Origin: Caldilineaceae bacterium
Lineage (GTDB): Bacteria; Chloroflexota; Anaerolineae; Caldilineales; Caldilineaceae
Direction: 5' to 3'
Length of the DNA: 64,000 nucleotides
Assembly: GCA_018003515.1 (NCBI GenBank)
Contig: JAGNDO010000013.1
Span: 34,758-98,757 of the forward strand
Shown here piece by piece: positions 12,199-22,172 of this stretch (its first letter is position 1; each line of letters starts with the position of its first letter). The notes under the pieces are model-generated. The model was not told the origin of the DNA and did not search any database. It saw only the letters and a program-made list of their open reading frames with translations. A program made the position numbers and the translations under genes.

Positions 12199-14262
12199 TC
12201 AGCGGAGAAGCCAGGGGAGGTAAAGTCGTTCGTCCCGGATCTCCCTGGCCCGCACCCAGGCGGCGTCGATCAGGGTTTGCAGGGTGATCACCCGGCTGGT
12301 CTGGGGGCTGGCCTGGGCGGTGAGGGCGAGGACGGCGTAGTCCATCTCCCCGACCGTGGCGGTGACGGGGACTTGCACGGCCACGGTCAGGGTGAGGGCG
12401 TGGCCGGGGGCGATTGGCCCCAATGTCTTGGCCACGGTGATGGGCCAGCCGCTTTGCACCAAGCTCACGTCATAGCGGTCGGCTACGCCCCCCGTGTTGG
12501 TGAGGGTAAGGGTGTGGGTGATCCGCCCGGCGGCGGGGGCGAAGAGGGTGGGGCCGCCGGTGGTGACAGCCAGATCGTGGACGGCCACGATGTTGAGGAA
12601 GATGGCGCTGGGTACGCCCCAGTTCCCGGCGGCGTTTTGGGCTTGGACGAAGATCGTGTGGCGGCCTGGGGTCCAGCCGGCGGTGTCGATCTGGCCGGTT
12701 AAGGACTCGGTGGGGCTGTTGAAGAGGCCGTCATTGGGGGCCAAGGGCGTGACCGCTCCGCCAGCCCAGGGGGGCGCGTCCACAGACCATCGGGCCGCGC
12801 CAACACCCACCGACGGCTGCAAACCCCAACCGTGGCTGTCATAGCGCGTCCCGTCCCCGATCCCAGACAGGTTCACCTTTTCGCCCTGAAAAACGGTGGC
12901 CGACCCCAGAGAAAGTTCGATGACTTCTGGGCCGGCGGGCGCGGTGTAGGGGTGGAAAGCGGCTTTGGCGGCGTAGCCCAGGGCGGCCAGGTTGGGTTGA
13001 AGGATGCTGCTTTCGAAGGTGGCGCAGGATTGGAAGAAGGCGCTGCCCATCTCGAAGGTGAAGGCGGCCACCCCCAGATCGCCGTAGGCCCAATCGGTGT
13101 TGGAGCCGTCAAAGGCGTAGAGACAGGCGGCGCTGCGACAGACCTGATGGCCGTTGTAGAAGCCGAACTTGCGACCCAGGGTGCGCAGTTGGCTGTCGTT
13201 GGGCGCGGCCCCGGCGCTCCAATCCCAGGGGTAGAGGACCAGGCCGCCATAGCTGTGCAACGAGACGAGAATGCCCGTGGCGTCCGCGGGGGCGACGTCC
13301 GTGTCCGCGGGGCCGCGCTGGTCCGGGAAGAGGCCACGCAGATATGTTTGCAGGGCGGCGGTCTCCGGCTCGGAGGCCGGGGAAGTGCCCCGATAGAAGA
13401 TGCTGCACGGGTCTGTGGAGGAGCAGCCAGAGCCGGTGCAACTGTTCCATTTGTAGCTGCTGTTGCGGTTGAGATCCACGCCATAGGTGGGGAAGGCGCA
13501 GGCGCTGGTCGTGTCCGTGTTCTTGCGCCAGGAATAGCCCTGCTCGGCCCACACCCGCCCATCCGGGTTGGCCTGGGCCAGGATGTGGACTTCGCTGAAA
13601 TCGAGAATGGCGGTGATCTCCGGGTCCACGCCATAGGCGTTGACCAGTTGTTCGGCGAAACGGGTAGCCGTTTCCGCGGCCACATATTCCCGGGCGTGGA
13701 CCGCGCCCATGACGAAGAGGGCGGGCTTGGGGCCGGGGATGGCTTGGTTGGTGAGAACGAGTACGTTTAGATCAAAACCGGGCGGGCCGCTGGGGATGGC
13801 CTTGTCCCAACTGTTGCCCATGTCGATCCAGCGGGCGATAGACGGATGGGCGACGGCCAAGGCGGAAAGGTCGGCGTAGGTCTCGCCCACTGTGCGATAG
13901 CAGACGTAGGCGGGGATGCCGCTGGTTTGATCCGGCAAGTGGGGCCGGGGGGCGTTGATAGCCTCGGTCTGGGCATAGTCGATGAGTACCCAGTAGCCGG
14001 CCACGGTGAGGGCGTCGATCTGGGGCTGGGTCACCTGGGCCAGGACGGAGCCGCGGGCGTGGTCCACTTCCCAGATGTCGATGCCGAGATCGACCAGATG
14101 TTGCAGGCCGGGCGTGTGGGTGAAATAGATGCGGGCGATCAAGGGGCTGGGGGTTGGGGATTGGGGATTGGTTGATTGGTTGATTGGCGCGGCGGTGGAG
14201 ATCTCGCCGGGGGCGAAGATGAGCAGGGTGAACAGGCAAAGGATAAGCGTAGTTTTGCGCAT
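12199..14262 (-). CDS. Secreted M14-family zinc carboxypeptidase
   Basis: 687 residues from ATG 14262, chosen because MRKTTLILCLFTLLIFAPG begins a signal peptide; the frame is open upstream but crosses a large hairpin. Catalytic features: His189 and Glu192 in GAVHAREY (first zinc pair), DLNRN (substrate carboxylate binding), His336 in SLHSYGG (third zinc ligand) and Glu404 in FTFEMG (general base). An N-terminal segment of about 100 residues resembles a prosegment. The C-terminal part (about 440-670) contains beta domains, one with the TLTLTNTGG pattern, and ends in RLYLPWLLR. It faces the peptidase genes tail to tail and would trim peptides released by them. Confidence 0.9.
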   Translation of the reverse strand: MRKTTLILCLFTLLIFAPGEISTAAPINQSTNPQSPTPSPLIARIYFTHTPGLQHLVDLGIDIWEVDHARGSVLAQVTQPQIDALTVAGYWVLIDYAQTEAINAPRPHLPDQTSGIPAYVCYRTVGETYADLSALAVAHPSIARWIDMGNSWDKAIPSGPPGFDLNVLVLTNQAIPGPKPALFVMGAVHAREYVAAETATRFAEQLVNAYGVDPEITAILDFSEVHILAQANPDGRVWAEQGYSWRKNTDTTSACAFPTYGVDLNRNSSYKWNSCTGSGCSSTDPCSIFYRGTSPASEPETAALQTYLRGLFPDQRGPADTDVAPADATGILVSLHSYGGLVLYPWDWSAGAAPNDSQLRTLGRKFGFYNGHQVCRSAACLYAFDGSNTDWAYGDLGVAAFTFEMGSAFFQSCATFESSILQPNLAALGYAAKAAFHPYTAPAGPEVIELSLGSATVFQGEKVNLSGIGDGTRYDSHGWGLQPSVGVGAARWSVDAPPWAGGAVTPLAPNDGLFNSPTESLTGQIDTAGWTPGRHTIFVQAQNAAGNWGVPSAIFLNIVAVHDLAVTTGGPTLFAPAAGRITHTLTLTNTGGVADRYDVSLVQSGWPITVAKTLGPIAPGHALTLTVAVQVPVTATVGEMDYAVLALTAQASPQTSRVITLQTLIDAAWVRAREIRDERLYLPWLLR

Positions 14263-14359
14263 GGTGGGCAAAGGGTGGGGTGAGTTGGGCTGATTGACTA
14301 TCTCGGCTATGCAAATCAGGACGGTCTGGGCTTGGCAAAGTGACGGGGGGGGGCGCAAA

Positions 14360-14426
14360 AACCTTCCCGGCAGGGGCCACAAAATTTTGGGGAAAGGCAG
14401 ATATTGTGGCCCCTGCCGGGAAGGTT
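14360..14426. repeat. Long hairpin, CTTCCCGG family, copy A
   Basis: Arms of about 22 bases starting ACCTTCCCGGCAGGGGCCAC pair with their complement ending at 14425, around an AT-rich loop. A relative of this hairpin lies at 55511-55574. It sits upstream of the carboxypeptidase start. Confidence 0.75.
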
Positions 14427-14434
14427 GGTCAACG

Positions 14435-14488
14435 CAAACAACAAGGAGCCGGGACATCTGGGCAGGTGTCCCGGCTCCTTGTTGTTTG
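14435..14488. terminator. Hairpin downstream of higA-like gene
   Basis: A perfect 22-base inverted repeat (14435-14456 and 14467-14488) has a 10-base loop, 16 bases beyond the antitoxin stop. The following T-rich stretch is weak (TTGTTGTTTG), so it may be an RNA stabiliser or a terminator for the minus-strand toxin-antitoxin operon. Confidence 0.6.
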
Positions 14489-14504
14489 AACGATCATTCT
14501 CAGG

Positions 14505-14873
14505 TTAACTTTCAGCCGTATGATACGATTCAGAGCTTTCGGCCAAGATCGTTTCAGTGTTGCGGGGTAGCGTCGGCTGCAAGAGATCGGCTTCGATAGA
14601 AAGGCGCAAGCCCAAGCTGTGCAACAGAGATTTGAGGCTGGCTAGTTGGGGATTGCCCGTGGCGGAGAGCATTCGATATATATTTTCCCGGTTCAACCCG
14701 GCGCTGCGGGCAGTTTGGGCGATGCCTCGGGCTTCGGCCACATCTCGAAGCGCAAGAAGAAAGCCCTGCTGATCCCCATCCTCGACCGCCGCGTTCAAAT
14801 AGGCAGCCGCCTCGATAGGATCGCGCAAATCCTCGTATAGTCCATCCACATATTTTGCTGTTAGCTCGCTCAT
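14505..14873 (-). CDS. higA: HigA-like antitoxin (addiction module antidote family)
   Basis: 122 residues. It contains the pattern DPIEAAAYLNAAVEDGD followed by a helix-turn-helix with GLNRENIYRMLS and ATGNPQLASLKSLLHSLG, which matches the DNA-binding antidote proteins encoded next to Gp49/HigB-like toxins. Its ATG overlaps the toxin stop in ATGA, so the two are translationally coupled. It should bind and neutralise the toxin and repress the promoter at 15215-15242. Confidence 0.88.
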   Translation of the reverse strand: MSELTAKYVDGLYEDLRDPIEAAAYLNAAVEDGDQQGFLLALRDVAEARGIAQTARSAGLNRENIYRMLSATGNPQLASLKSLLHSLGLRLSIEADLLQPTLPRNTETILAESSESYHTAES

Positions 14874-15208
14874 GGTGCCCTCGATTGATAATCTTCCCAG
14901 TTGCGGTGAGCCTGGAAAACGTCTCGTTTTTGGCTGCCTTTGTCACCCCCGCACAACAAGATCACGACAGTATCGCCTCTGCGTCCGTAATAAACGCGAT
15001 ACCCAGGGCCATATGGAATCCGAAGTTCATTCACCCCGCCACCGACGCTACGAGAATCGCCCAGATTTCCCATGCGCGCCCGATTGAGTCGTACACGCAC
15101 TCTCGATCTGGCTTGTCCATCCCGAAGACTCGATAACCAGTCTCGAAAGGGGTTTCGGCCATCCCCTGTCAGATATTCAAGGATCTCAATCACGGGATCA
15201 TTTTGCAT
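14870..15208 (-). CDS. higB: HigB/RelE-superfamily toxin (phage Gp49-like killer protein)
   Basis: 112 residues from ATG 15208; the longer frame would start inside the promoter. The features NPFRDWLSSLRD, LGDSRSVGGGVNELRI, GPGYRVYYG and LLCGGDKGSQ are diagnostic of the TIGR02683-like RelE-fold mRNA interferases that precede their antitoxin. The ATG has no ribosome binding site and lies 6 bases after a TACACT -10 element, so a leaderless message is likely. Confidence 0.9.
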   Translation of the reverse strand: MQNDPVIEILEYLTGDGRNPFRDWLSSLRDGQARSRVRVRLNRARMGNLGDSRSVGGGVNELRIPYGPGYRVYYGRRGDTVVILLCGGDKGSQKRDVFQAHRNWEDYQSRAP

Positions 15209-15242
15209 GAGATAAGTGTAGCACAAAAACTACAAAAGTAAA
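15209..15242 (-). promoter_or_regulatory. Leaderless promoter of higBA-like operon
   Basis: On the minus strand, TTTACT (15242-15237), 16 bases, TGC then TACACT (15220-15215), then 6 bases to the ATG at 15208. Transcription would begin at or next to the start codon. Confidence 0.6.
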
Positions 15243-15298
15243 GAGTCTATTCTTCTTTCGTTCTGCCAATAGCGTTGTGCGTTGGCAATAGCACGGGA

Positions 15299-15424
15299 TT
15301 AGGTGCTTTTGTCGCCTCCACAAAACAAGAGAACGACTTCAGAACCCGTCAGGCCAAAATAGACACAAAACCCCGGACCCATATGGATGCGAAGTTTGTA
15401 GACGCCCACGACTATACACTCCCG
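15299..15424 (-). pseudogene. Remnant of a second HigB/RelE-type toxin
   Basis: The last 36 codons of this frame (15302-15409) read YKLRIHMGPGFCVYFG and VVLLFCGGDKST, clearly related to the NELRIPYGPGYRVYYG and VVILLCGGDK end of the intact toxin next door. The upstream part has no toxin character and runs into palindromic repeat and the ATPase 3' end. No cognate antitoxin is present. I read it as a truncated, dead duplicate. Confidence 0.75.
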
Positions 15425-15482
15425 AATCAACTGGGGGTGTTTATTTTGAGTTGAAGGAGTCGGCACCCCCTGGTGGCGACCC

Positions 15483-15504
15483 GTTCGCACCAGGGGGTGC
15501 GAAC
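15483..15504. repeat. GTTCGCACC palindrome, copy 1
   Basis: 9-base arms GTTCGCACC/GGTGCGAAC with a 4-base loop. The same 27-base segment recurs at 25405-25431, and a covarying relative lies at 63796-63816. Confidence 0.8.
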
Positions 15505-15537
15505 TCCTCTGCCCAACGCAAACTATGCACCCCCGAA

Positions 15538-16671
15538 TCAAATGCCCAGGAACGGTTGATAGTTGTCTTTGTTGATGATCTCGAAGGACGAGCCGGGGTA
15601 GGCGTTGAGGAAGGTGTCGGGCCGGCGACCTCGTGATTTGCTCCACTTGCATTCGTAGGCGTACAGACTTCCGCCTCGCTCTTCCACAATATCGATCTCC
15701 GCGCCGGTGTAGACCCGCCAGAAGTAAAGACTCGCGAATACCTTGTTGTATTGCAGCCACTTTAGCCGTTCCGCAAGCACAAAATTCTCCCAAAGTGCGC
15801 CCACATCGTCACGTTGCGCAAGCGGCTTCAGATTGTCAATGGCTGCATTGCGTACACCCAGATCCCAAAAGTAGATTTTGTCCTGTTTGCTGACCTCTTT
15901 GCGCAGATTGCGGCTATATCCGCCCAGCCGAAACACCACAAAGGCTTGTTCAAGTAAATCGATATAGGTAGCGACCGTCTCTTTGCTCATCTGCAATTGG
16001 CCGCCAAGTTCGGTCAGCGAGACTTGATTCCCAACTTGGAAAGCAAGTAATCGCACCAAGTTGCGCAATTTGGCGGAATGGCGAATTCCACCAATTTCAA
16101 GCACATCTTTGTATAGATAGCTGGCCGAGAGATTCTGTAGATATTCTTGGCGTTGAGCGAGACTGGACAATCCGAAAATGTCGGGATAGCTACCATAGAT
16201 CAAACGCTCTTCCAGCATGTCGTTGAGTTCAAATGGGGTGTAAAGTTGGGCCAGTTCGGCCATGCTAATGGGGTAGAGCTTATGTACCCATGCGCGTCCA
16301 GTCAAAGGTTCCTGGACCTGACTGGCCAGATCCAATGACGAAGAGCCTGTGACAACAATGCGCAAATTGGGGAAATTATCCGCCAGCAATTTTAGATTGA
16401 TGCCAATTTCGGGAATGCGTTGCGCCTCATCCACAAAGAGCAACTCGTATCCTTCCACCAAGCCTCGCAGTTTGCGCAGATCTCGGCTGGAAAGAATCTC
16501 GGTGTACCTCAACTCATCACCGTTGACGGCCAGAGAACGATAGGGTAGATCGGCCAAAATCTTGCGGATCAGGGTAGTCTTGCCGACCTGCCGCGCACCG
16601 TAAAGGAACACAATCTTGTTTCCGTCCTGTATTTGTTGTGATATGTGGTCATGCAATAAACGTGGAATCAT
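15538..16671 (-). CDS. COG1373-type AAA ATPase with DUF4143 domain
   Basis: 377 residues from ATG 16671. An upstream in-frame ATG would translate the palindromic operators and is rejected. Walker A is GARQVGKTTL, Walker B ELLFVDEAQR, followed by VVTGSSSLDLA (sensor region). The C-terminal part has the DUF4143 features YIDLLEQAFVVFRLGGYSRN, KIYFWDLGVRNA and a PD-(D/E)XK-like end, TGAEIDIVEERGGSLYAYECKWSK. The cellular role of this widespread family is not established; members are often accessory. The promoter is leaderless with two palindromes. A second family member is at 27163. Confidence 0.85.
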   Translation of the reverse strand: MIPRLLHDHISQQIQDGNKIVFLYGARQVGKTTLIRKILADLPYRSLAVNGDELRYTEILSSRDLRKLRGLVEGYELLFVDEAQRIPEIGINLKLLADNFPNLRIVVTGSSSLDLASQVQEPLTGRAWVHKLYPISMAELAQLYTPFELNDMLEERLIYGSYPDIFGLSSLAQRQEYLQNLSASYLYKDVLEIGGIRHSAKLRNLVRLLAFQVGNQVSLTELGGQLQMSKETVATYIDLLEQAFVVFRLGGYSRNLRKEVSKQDKIYFWDLGVRNAAIDNLKPLAQRDDVGALWENFVLAERLKWLQYNKVFASLYFWRVYTGAEIDIVEERGGSLYAYECKWSKSRGRRPDTFLNAYPGSSFEIINKDNYQPFLGI

Positions 16672-16677
16672 GCCAAA

Positions 16678-16747
16678 ATTATAGTTTATTCTCCGAATTA
16701 GCGCTAATTCGGAGAATAAACTCTCTGAATTAGCGCTAATTCGGAGA
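16678..16747 (-). promoter_or_regulatory. Leaderless promoter with two tandem palindromic operators
   Basis: TATAAT (minus strand 16683-16678) ends 6 bases before the ATG. Immediately upstream lies a perfect 36-base palindrome (16685-16720) with core GAATTAGCGCTAATTC. A second copy (16722-16747) has one symmetric mismatch; centres are 32 bases apart. Probable autoregulatory binding sites. Confidence 0.7.
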
Positions 16748-16829
16748 ATATTGAATTTTCTCACCTCACGCGCTTTCCCAACCCCAACCCCAATCCCTAA
16801 AATTCTAACTCCCCAATCCCCAATCCCTG

Positions 16830-16838
16830 TGCTATAAT
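16830..16838 (+). promoter_or_regulatory. Extended -10 promoter of adenine deaminase gene
   Basis: TGC directly precedes TATAAT (16833-16838). The start codon is 48 bases downstream with AAAGGAG in between. No good -35 is visible, consistent with an extended -10 promoter. Confidence 0.55.
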
Positions 16839-16885
16839 ACTCCGAAACCCTTTTTCCAAATCGGTTTCACAAAGGAGTGTGCCTC

Positions 16886-18634
16886 ATGCCGATCCCCAAT
16901 GCTGCTCGTCTTTCTGATCCTTCCCGTCTTTCCAATTTGATTGCTGTCGCCCGCGGCGACCTGCCCGCGGATCTTGTGTTGCGCAATGGCCGGGTAATCA
17001 ATGTTTTCTCCGGCCAAATCGAGACCGCGGACATTGCCATCTATGCCGGGATGATTGCCGGGGTGGGCGCGGGCTATGTCGGCGAAAAGGAGGTAGACCT
17101 GGCTGGCGCGTATGTGGCCCCCGGCCTGATCGACGCCCATGTGCATATCGAGAGCAGCCTGTGCGTGCCCAGCCAATTTGCCGCGGCCATTGTGCCACGA
17201 GGCGTCACCACCGCGGTGGTGGATCCCCACGAGATCGCCAATGTGGCGGGGATGGCCGGGGTGCGCTTTATGCGGGACGCCAGCCAGGGTTTGCCCCTGA
17301 ATGTGGTGATCATGGCCCCGTCCGCGGTGCCGGCGACCCACATGGAGACCAGCGGCGCGGCCTTGGATGCGGAGGATCTGGCGGATCTGCTGGCCGAGGG
17401 CGCGGTCTATGGCCTGGCCGAGATGATGAACTTTCCCGGTGTGGTGAACGGTGCGCCGGAGGTGCTGGCCAAGATCCTGGCCTTTGGCGGGCGGCGGCTG
17501 GATGGCCACGCGCCGGGGTTGAGCGGTCACGCCCTCAACGCGTATGTGGCCGCGGGGGTGGGCAGCGAACACGAATGCACGACGATTCCCGAGGCCGAGG
17601 AGAAGCTGGCCAGGGGGCTGTATATTTTGATCCGAGAGGCCACCAACGCCCATAATCTGCACAACCTGCTGCCCATGATCACCCCGCAGAACAGCCGCCG
17701 CATCTGCTTTTGCACGGATGACCGCATCCCGGTCGATCTGCTGGACCAGGGCAGCGTGGACTATATGGTGCGGGAAGCCATCGCCTATGGCATCGACCCG
17801 GTGGAGGCCTTCCGCATGGCCACCCTCAACAGCGCGGAGTGGTTTGGGCTGACGGATCGGGGGGCGATTGCGCCGGGTCGGGCCGCGGATCTGATGATTT
17901 TCGACGATCTGGCCGCCCCCACCGCCCGGCTGGTCTATGCGGGGGGAGAATTGGTGGCGGAGACGGGGTCTATGCGGGGCGAGATTTCGTTGCCTTTTCC
18001 CAACATTCCTGATACCGTCGGCTCCACCATGCGGGTGAATTGGGAGCGGGTCGATTTTCGGATTCCGGCCCAGGGCGGGCAGGTGCGGGTGATCGGCTCC
18101 TTGGAAAATCAGTTGGTGACAGAGCATCGTATCCTGGACGTGCCCGTGGTGGATGGCTACGCCGTGGCGGACCCGGCGCGGGACATTTTGAAGATGGCCG
18201 TGATCGACCGCCACACCGGGTCGGGGATGAGCTTGGGCTTTATCCAGGGTTTTGGGCTGAAACGAGGAGCGCTGGCCGGGACCGTGGCCCATGATCATCA
18301 CAATTTGGTCGTGATCGGCGCGGACGATGGGGCCATGATGGCCGCGGCCCGTCGGGTGGGGCAGATGGGCGGCGGCTTGGCCGTGGTGGATGGGGAGACC
18401 GTGCTGGCCGACCTGCCCCTGCCCGTGGCTGGGTTGATGAGCGACCGGCCCGTGGCCGCGGTCAAGGCGGCCTATGCACGTTTGCAGGCCGCGGCGGCAG
18501 ATCTTGGCTCCCCCATGCACGATCCCTACATGGCCATGAGCTTTATGGCCTTGGAGGTGATCCCCGCCCTCAAATTGACCGACAAGGGGCTGGTGGATGT
18601 GGAGGCCTTCGATTTTGTGGATTTGTTCGTTTAG
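16886..18634 (+). CDS. ade: Adenine deaminase
   Basis: 582 residues from ATG 16886, 8 bases after AAAGGAG. Amidohydrolase-fold metalloenzyme converting adenine to hypoxanthine and ammonia in purine salvage. Seen: GLIDAHVHIESS (metal-binding HxH), TTAVVDPHEIANV, GHAPGLSGHALNAY, EHECTT, CFCTDDR, and the C-terminal region with GSGMSLGFIQGFGLKRGA and VAHDHHNLVVIG typical of bacterial Ade. Length is usual for the family. It stands alone with its own promoter and a terminator 36 bases downstream. The BMP-type importer near 36 kb could supply substrates, but that link is inference. Confidence 0.95.
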   Translation: MPIPNAARLSDPSRLSNLIAVARGDLPADLVLRNGRVINVFSGQIETADIAIYAGMIAGVGAGYVGEKEVDLAGAYVAPGLIDAHVHIESSLCVPSQFAAAIVPRGVTTAVVDPHEIANVAGMAGVRFMRDASQGLPLNVVIMAPSAVPATHMETSGAALDAEDLADLLAEGAVYGLAEMMNFPGVVNGAPEVLAKILAFGGRRLDGHAPGLSGHALNAYVAAGVGSEHECTTIPEAEEKLARGLYILIREATNAHNLHNLLPMITPQNSRRICFCTDDRIPVDLLDQGSVDYMVREAIAYGIDPVEAFRMATLNSAEWFGLTDRGAIAPGRAADLMIFDDLAAPTARLVYAGGELVAETGSMRGEISLPFPNIPDTVGSTMRVNWERVDFRIPAQGGQVRVIGSLENQLVTEHRILDVPVVDGYAVADPARDILKMAVIDRHTGSGMSLGFIQGFGLKRGALAGTVAHDHHNLVVIGADDGAMMAAARRVGQMGGGLAVVDGETVLADLPLPVAGLMSDRPVAAVKAAYARLQAAAADLGSPMHDPYMAMSFMALEVIPALKLTDKGLVDVEAFDFVDLFV

Positions 18635-18670
18635 GGGGATAATTTAACGGCAATTCAGCATTGCACGACG

Positions 18671-18718
18671 AGGTGCGTGGTGCGTGGAAATACCGTCCAC
18701 GGGCCACGCACCTTTTTT
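18671..18718 (+). terminator. Intrinsic terminator after adenine deaminase
   Basis: 17-base arms (AGGTGCGTGGTGCGTGG and its near complement, two mismatches) with a 9-base loop are followed by TTTTTT. Confidence 0.8.
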
Positions 18719-18720
18719 AA

Positions 18721-18792
18721 TGATTGAGATTAAGAGAGTAGGAGATTGGTGTGGTTCGACCACGTTCTAATCTCCCAATCTCTCAATCTCCA
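18721..18792. repeat. Heptad-unit inverted repeat, GGAGATT family, copy 1
   Basis: Short units of the AGATTGGG/GGAGATTA type are arranged as an imperfect palindrome around GGTTCGACC. Copies also occur at 20021, 22173 and 45455. Confidence 0.8.
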
Positions 18793-18821
18793 ACCAACCG
18801 ATCACTTGGGAGAACTAATCC

Positions 18822-20021
18822 ATGTTTGAAACCATTGAAATGGCCCCGGCGGATGCGATTTTGGGGCTGACGGATGCATTTAAGGCGGACCCAAACCCCA
18901 AGAAGATCAACCTGGGGGTGGGGGTGTACAAGGACGCCAACGGCAAGACCCCGGTCCTGCGGGCGGTGAAGATGGCCGAGGCGCGCATTTTGGCCGGCGA
19001 AAGCACCAAGAGCTATCTGCCCATCGACGGCTCCCCGGCCTACGCCGCCGCGGTCCAGGCCATGCTCTTTGGCGCGGACCACGACATCATCACCAGCCAG
19101 CGGGCGGCCACGGCCCAGACCCCCGGCGGCACGGGCGCGTTGCGGGTGGGGGCGGATTTCGTCGCCCGCAAGTTCCCCAACGCCACGGTTTGGCTCAGCG
19201 ACCCCACCTGGCCCAACCACCCCAGCGTCTTCAAGGCGGCGGGGCTGAAGGTGGCGACCTATCCTTATTTTGATAAAACCGCCAACGGGATTGCCTTTGA
19301 CGACCTGTTGGCCACCTTGTCCCTGGTCCCCGCCGGAGACGTGGTGGTCCTGCACGGAGCCTGCCACAACCCCACGGGCGTGGATCTGACCCCGGAACAG
19401 TGGACTCAGGTGGCGGCGGTGCTGGCCAAGACCGGCGCCCTGCCCCTGATCGACTTTGCCTATCAAGGCTTCGCCGTGGGGCTGGAGGAGGACGCGGTGG
19501 GCCTCCGCACCATCGCCCAGGCCATGCCCGAGTTTATGGTGGCCAGCTCCTTCTCCAAAAATTTTGGCCTGTACAACGAGCGGGTGGGCGCGCTCACCGT
19601 GGTGGCCGGGGACGCGGACGCGGCCGAGCGGGCCCGCAGCCATGTCAAGATCGTGGTCCGGGTCAACTATTCCAATCCACCGTCCCACGGCGGGGCCATT
19701 GTCAGCACCGTGCTAGGCGACCCAGAACTGCGGGCCGTCTGGGAAGCCGAGCTGACCGAGATGCGGGATCGCATCAACACCATGCGCCATCTCTTTGTGG
19801 AGACCTTGGACGAGAAGGGGGCCAAGCAGGACTTCTCCTTCATCGCCCGGCAGCGGGGCATGTTCAGCTTCTCCGGCCTCACCCCGGCCCATGTCAAGGC
19901 GTTGGCCGAAAAGTATGCCATCTACGCCGTGGGATCGGGCCGCATCAACGTGGCCGGGCTGACCGAGGCGAATATGGACTATCTGTGCTCGGCGATTGCG
20001 GATGTGCTAAAAACGTCGTAG
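18822..20021 (+). CDS. Aromatic/aspartate aminotransferase, class I alpha (AspC/TyrB type)
   Basis: 399 residues. PLP enzyme transferring the amino group between aspartate or aromatic amino acids and 2-oxoglutarate. Seen: NPKKINLGVGVY, SYLPIDGSPAY, QTPGGTGALRVGA, LHGACHNPTGVD, and Lys246 in SSFSKNFGLYNERVG as the Schiff-base lysine. The characteristic Arg is in YAVGSGRINVAGL near the end. Length matches E. coli AspC. Separated by a repeat-filled spacer from a second, unrelated-subgroup aspartate aminotransferase. Whether aspartate or tyrosine is preferred cannot be told. Confidence 0.93.
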   Translation: MFETIEMAPADAILGLTDAFKADPNPKKINLGVGVYKDANGKTPVLRAVKMAEARILAGESTKSYLPIDGSPAYAAAVQAMLFGADHDIITSQRAATAQTPGGTGALRVGADFVARKFPNATVWLSDPTWPNHPSVFKAAGLKVATYPYFDKTANGIAFDDLLATLSLVPAGDVVVLHGACHNPTGVDLTPEQWTQVAAVLAKTGALPLIDFAYQGFAVGLEEDAVGLRTIAQAMPEFMVASSFSKNFGLYNERVGALTVVAGDADAAERARSHVKIVVRVNYSNPPSHGGAIVSTVLGDPELRAVWEAELTEMRDRINTMRHLFVETLDEKGAKQDFSFIARQRGMFSFSGLTPAHVKALAEKYAIYAVGSGRINVAGLTEANMDYLCSAIADVLKTS

Positions 20022-20101
20022 GAGATTGAGAGATTGGGAGATTAGGAGATTGGTCTGGTATCACACCAATCTCCTAATCTCCCAATCTCCTAATCTCTCA
20101 A
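20021..20101. repeat. Heptad-unit inverted repeat, GGAGATT family, copy 2
   Basis: Arms of GGAGATTGAGAGATTGGG-type units and their complement flank GTCTGGTATCACAC. It fills the spacer between the two aminotransferase genes. Confidence 0.85.
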
Positions 20102-20133
20102 ATTCTTCCCCCGTCAACGGAGACACCAACCCC

Positions 20134-21303
<1,170 letters not shown>

Positions 21304-21380
21304 AAGCAAAGATTTTGTTGCAATACCTTGCCATTTATGGCAATTATCTCCAACCAATTTAGCAATTGAAAGGCGAAATC

Positions 21381-22169
21381 ATGGATGTTCTCAGTCTGCT
21401 TTTGGTCGGTGTGGCGGCGATAGGCGGGGGCGCGGTCAACGCCCTGGCCGGTGGCGGCACGTTGATCACTTTCCCCGCCTTGATGATGGCGGGGGCATCC
21501 TCCGGGGTGACCGCTGTGATGGCGAATGTCACCAACACGGTGGCATTGCTTCCCGGCTATTTGGGCGCGACCTATGCCCAGAAAGACGATCTGAAAGGCC
21601 AGTCCGGGCGCATGTTGATCTTTTTGCCCATTGGCGCGCTGGGCGGCATTTTGGGTGGCATTTTGCTGTTGAACACGGGGGAGAAGTTATTCAGCGACTT
21701 GGTTCCCTACCTGATCCTGTTGGCCTCTGGCCTGCTGGCCCTGCAAAATCCTGTGCGCAATTGGATGACCAAACGCACGGCCGCCGCGGCCTTGCAGGGC
21801 GGCGGGGCAGCCACTCCGTCCGAACTTTGGAAAACCCTGCCCGTTGGCCTGGCGGCCATCTATGGCGGCTACTTCGGGGCCGGTCTCAGCGTGATCGTGC
21901 TGGCTGTGTTGGGCTTGGTGCTGGACGACACCCTGACCCGGCTCAACGCACTCAAGCAGGCCATCTCCTTCAGCGTCAACCTGGCCGCGGCCATCTTCTT
22001 CCTCTTCTCCGGAAAAGTCGTGTGGGAGCCGGCCATGGTCATGGCCGTGGGCGCGCTGATCGGCGGCGTCCTGGGCGGCAAACTGGCCGGACGTATCCAC
22101 CCCACCACCCTGCGCTGGATCGTCGTCACCATCGGCGTGATCGTGGCGGTTATTTATTTGGTGAGGTAG
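21381..22169 (+). CDS. TSUP (TauE/SafE) family membrane permease
   Basis: 262 residues from ATG 21381. Strongly hydrophobic with about seven to eight membrane segments; the N-terminal [24 protein letters not shown] and the second-half [18 protein letters not shown] are the duplicated signature of the TauE/SafE family, which exports or imports sulfite, sulfoacetate or related organosulfur anions. The substrate is not deducible. No sulfur-metabolism genes are adjacent. Confidence 0.88.
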   Translation: MDVLSLLLVGVAAIGGGAVNALAGGGTLITFPALMMAGASSGVTAVMANVTNTVALLPGYLGATYAQKDDLKGQSGRMLIFLPIGALGGILGGILLLNTGEKLFSDLVPYLILLASGLLALQNPVRNWMTKRTAAAALQGGGAATPSELWKTLPVGLAAIYGGYFGAGLSVIVLAVLGLVLDDTLTRLNALKQAISFSVNLAAAIFFLFSGKVVWEPAMVMAVGALIGGVLGGKLAGRIHPTTLRWIVVTIGVIVAVIYLVR

Positions 22170-22172
22170 GGT

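Noticed and set aside
12832..13770. 312-codon plus-strand frame opposite the carboxypeptidase
   Set aside because: Gly/Val/Ala-rich shadow of a well-supported M14 gene with complete active-site motifs.
15299..15793. 164-codon minus-strand frame as a full protein
   Set aside because: Only the last ~40 codons resemble a toxin; the rest is the ATPase gene and repeats read out of frame, so it is listed as a pseudogene remnant.
16672..16764. 31-codon N-terminal extension of the first COG1373 ATPase
   Set aside because: It would translate two palindromic operators and the -10 element; family homology starts at MIPRLL, the ATG at 16671.
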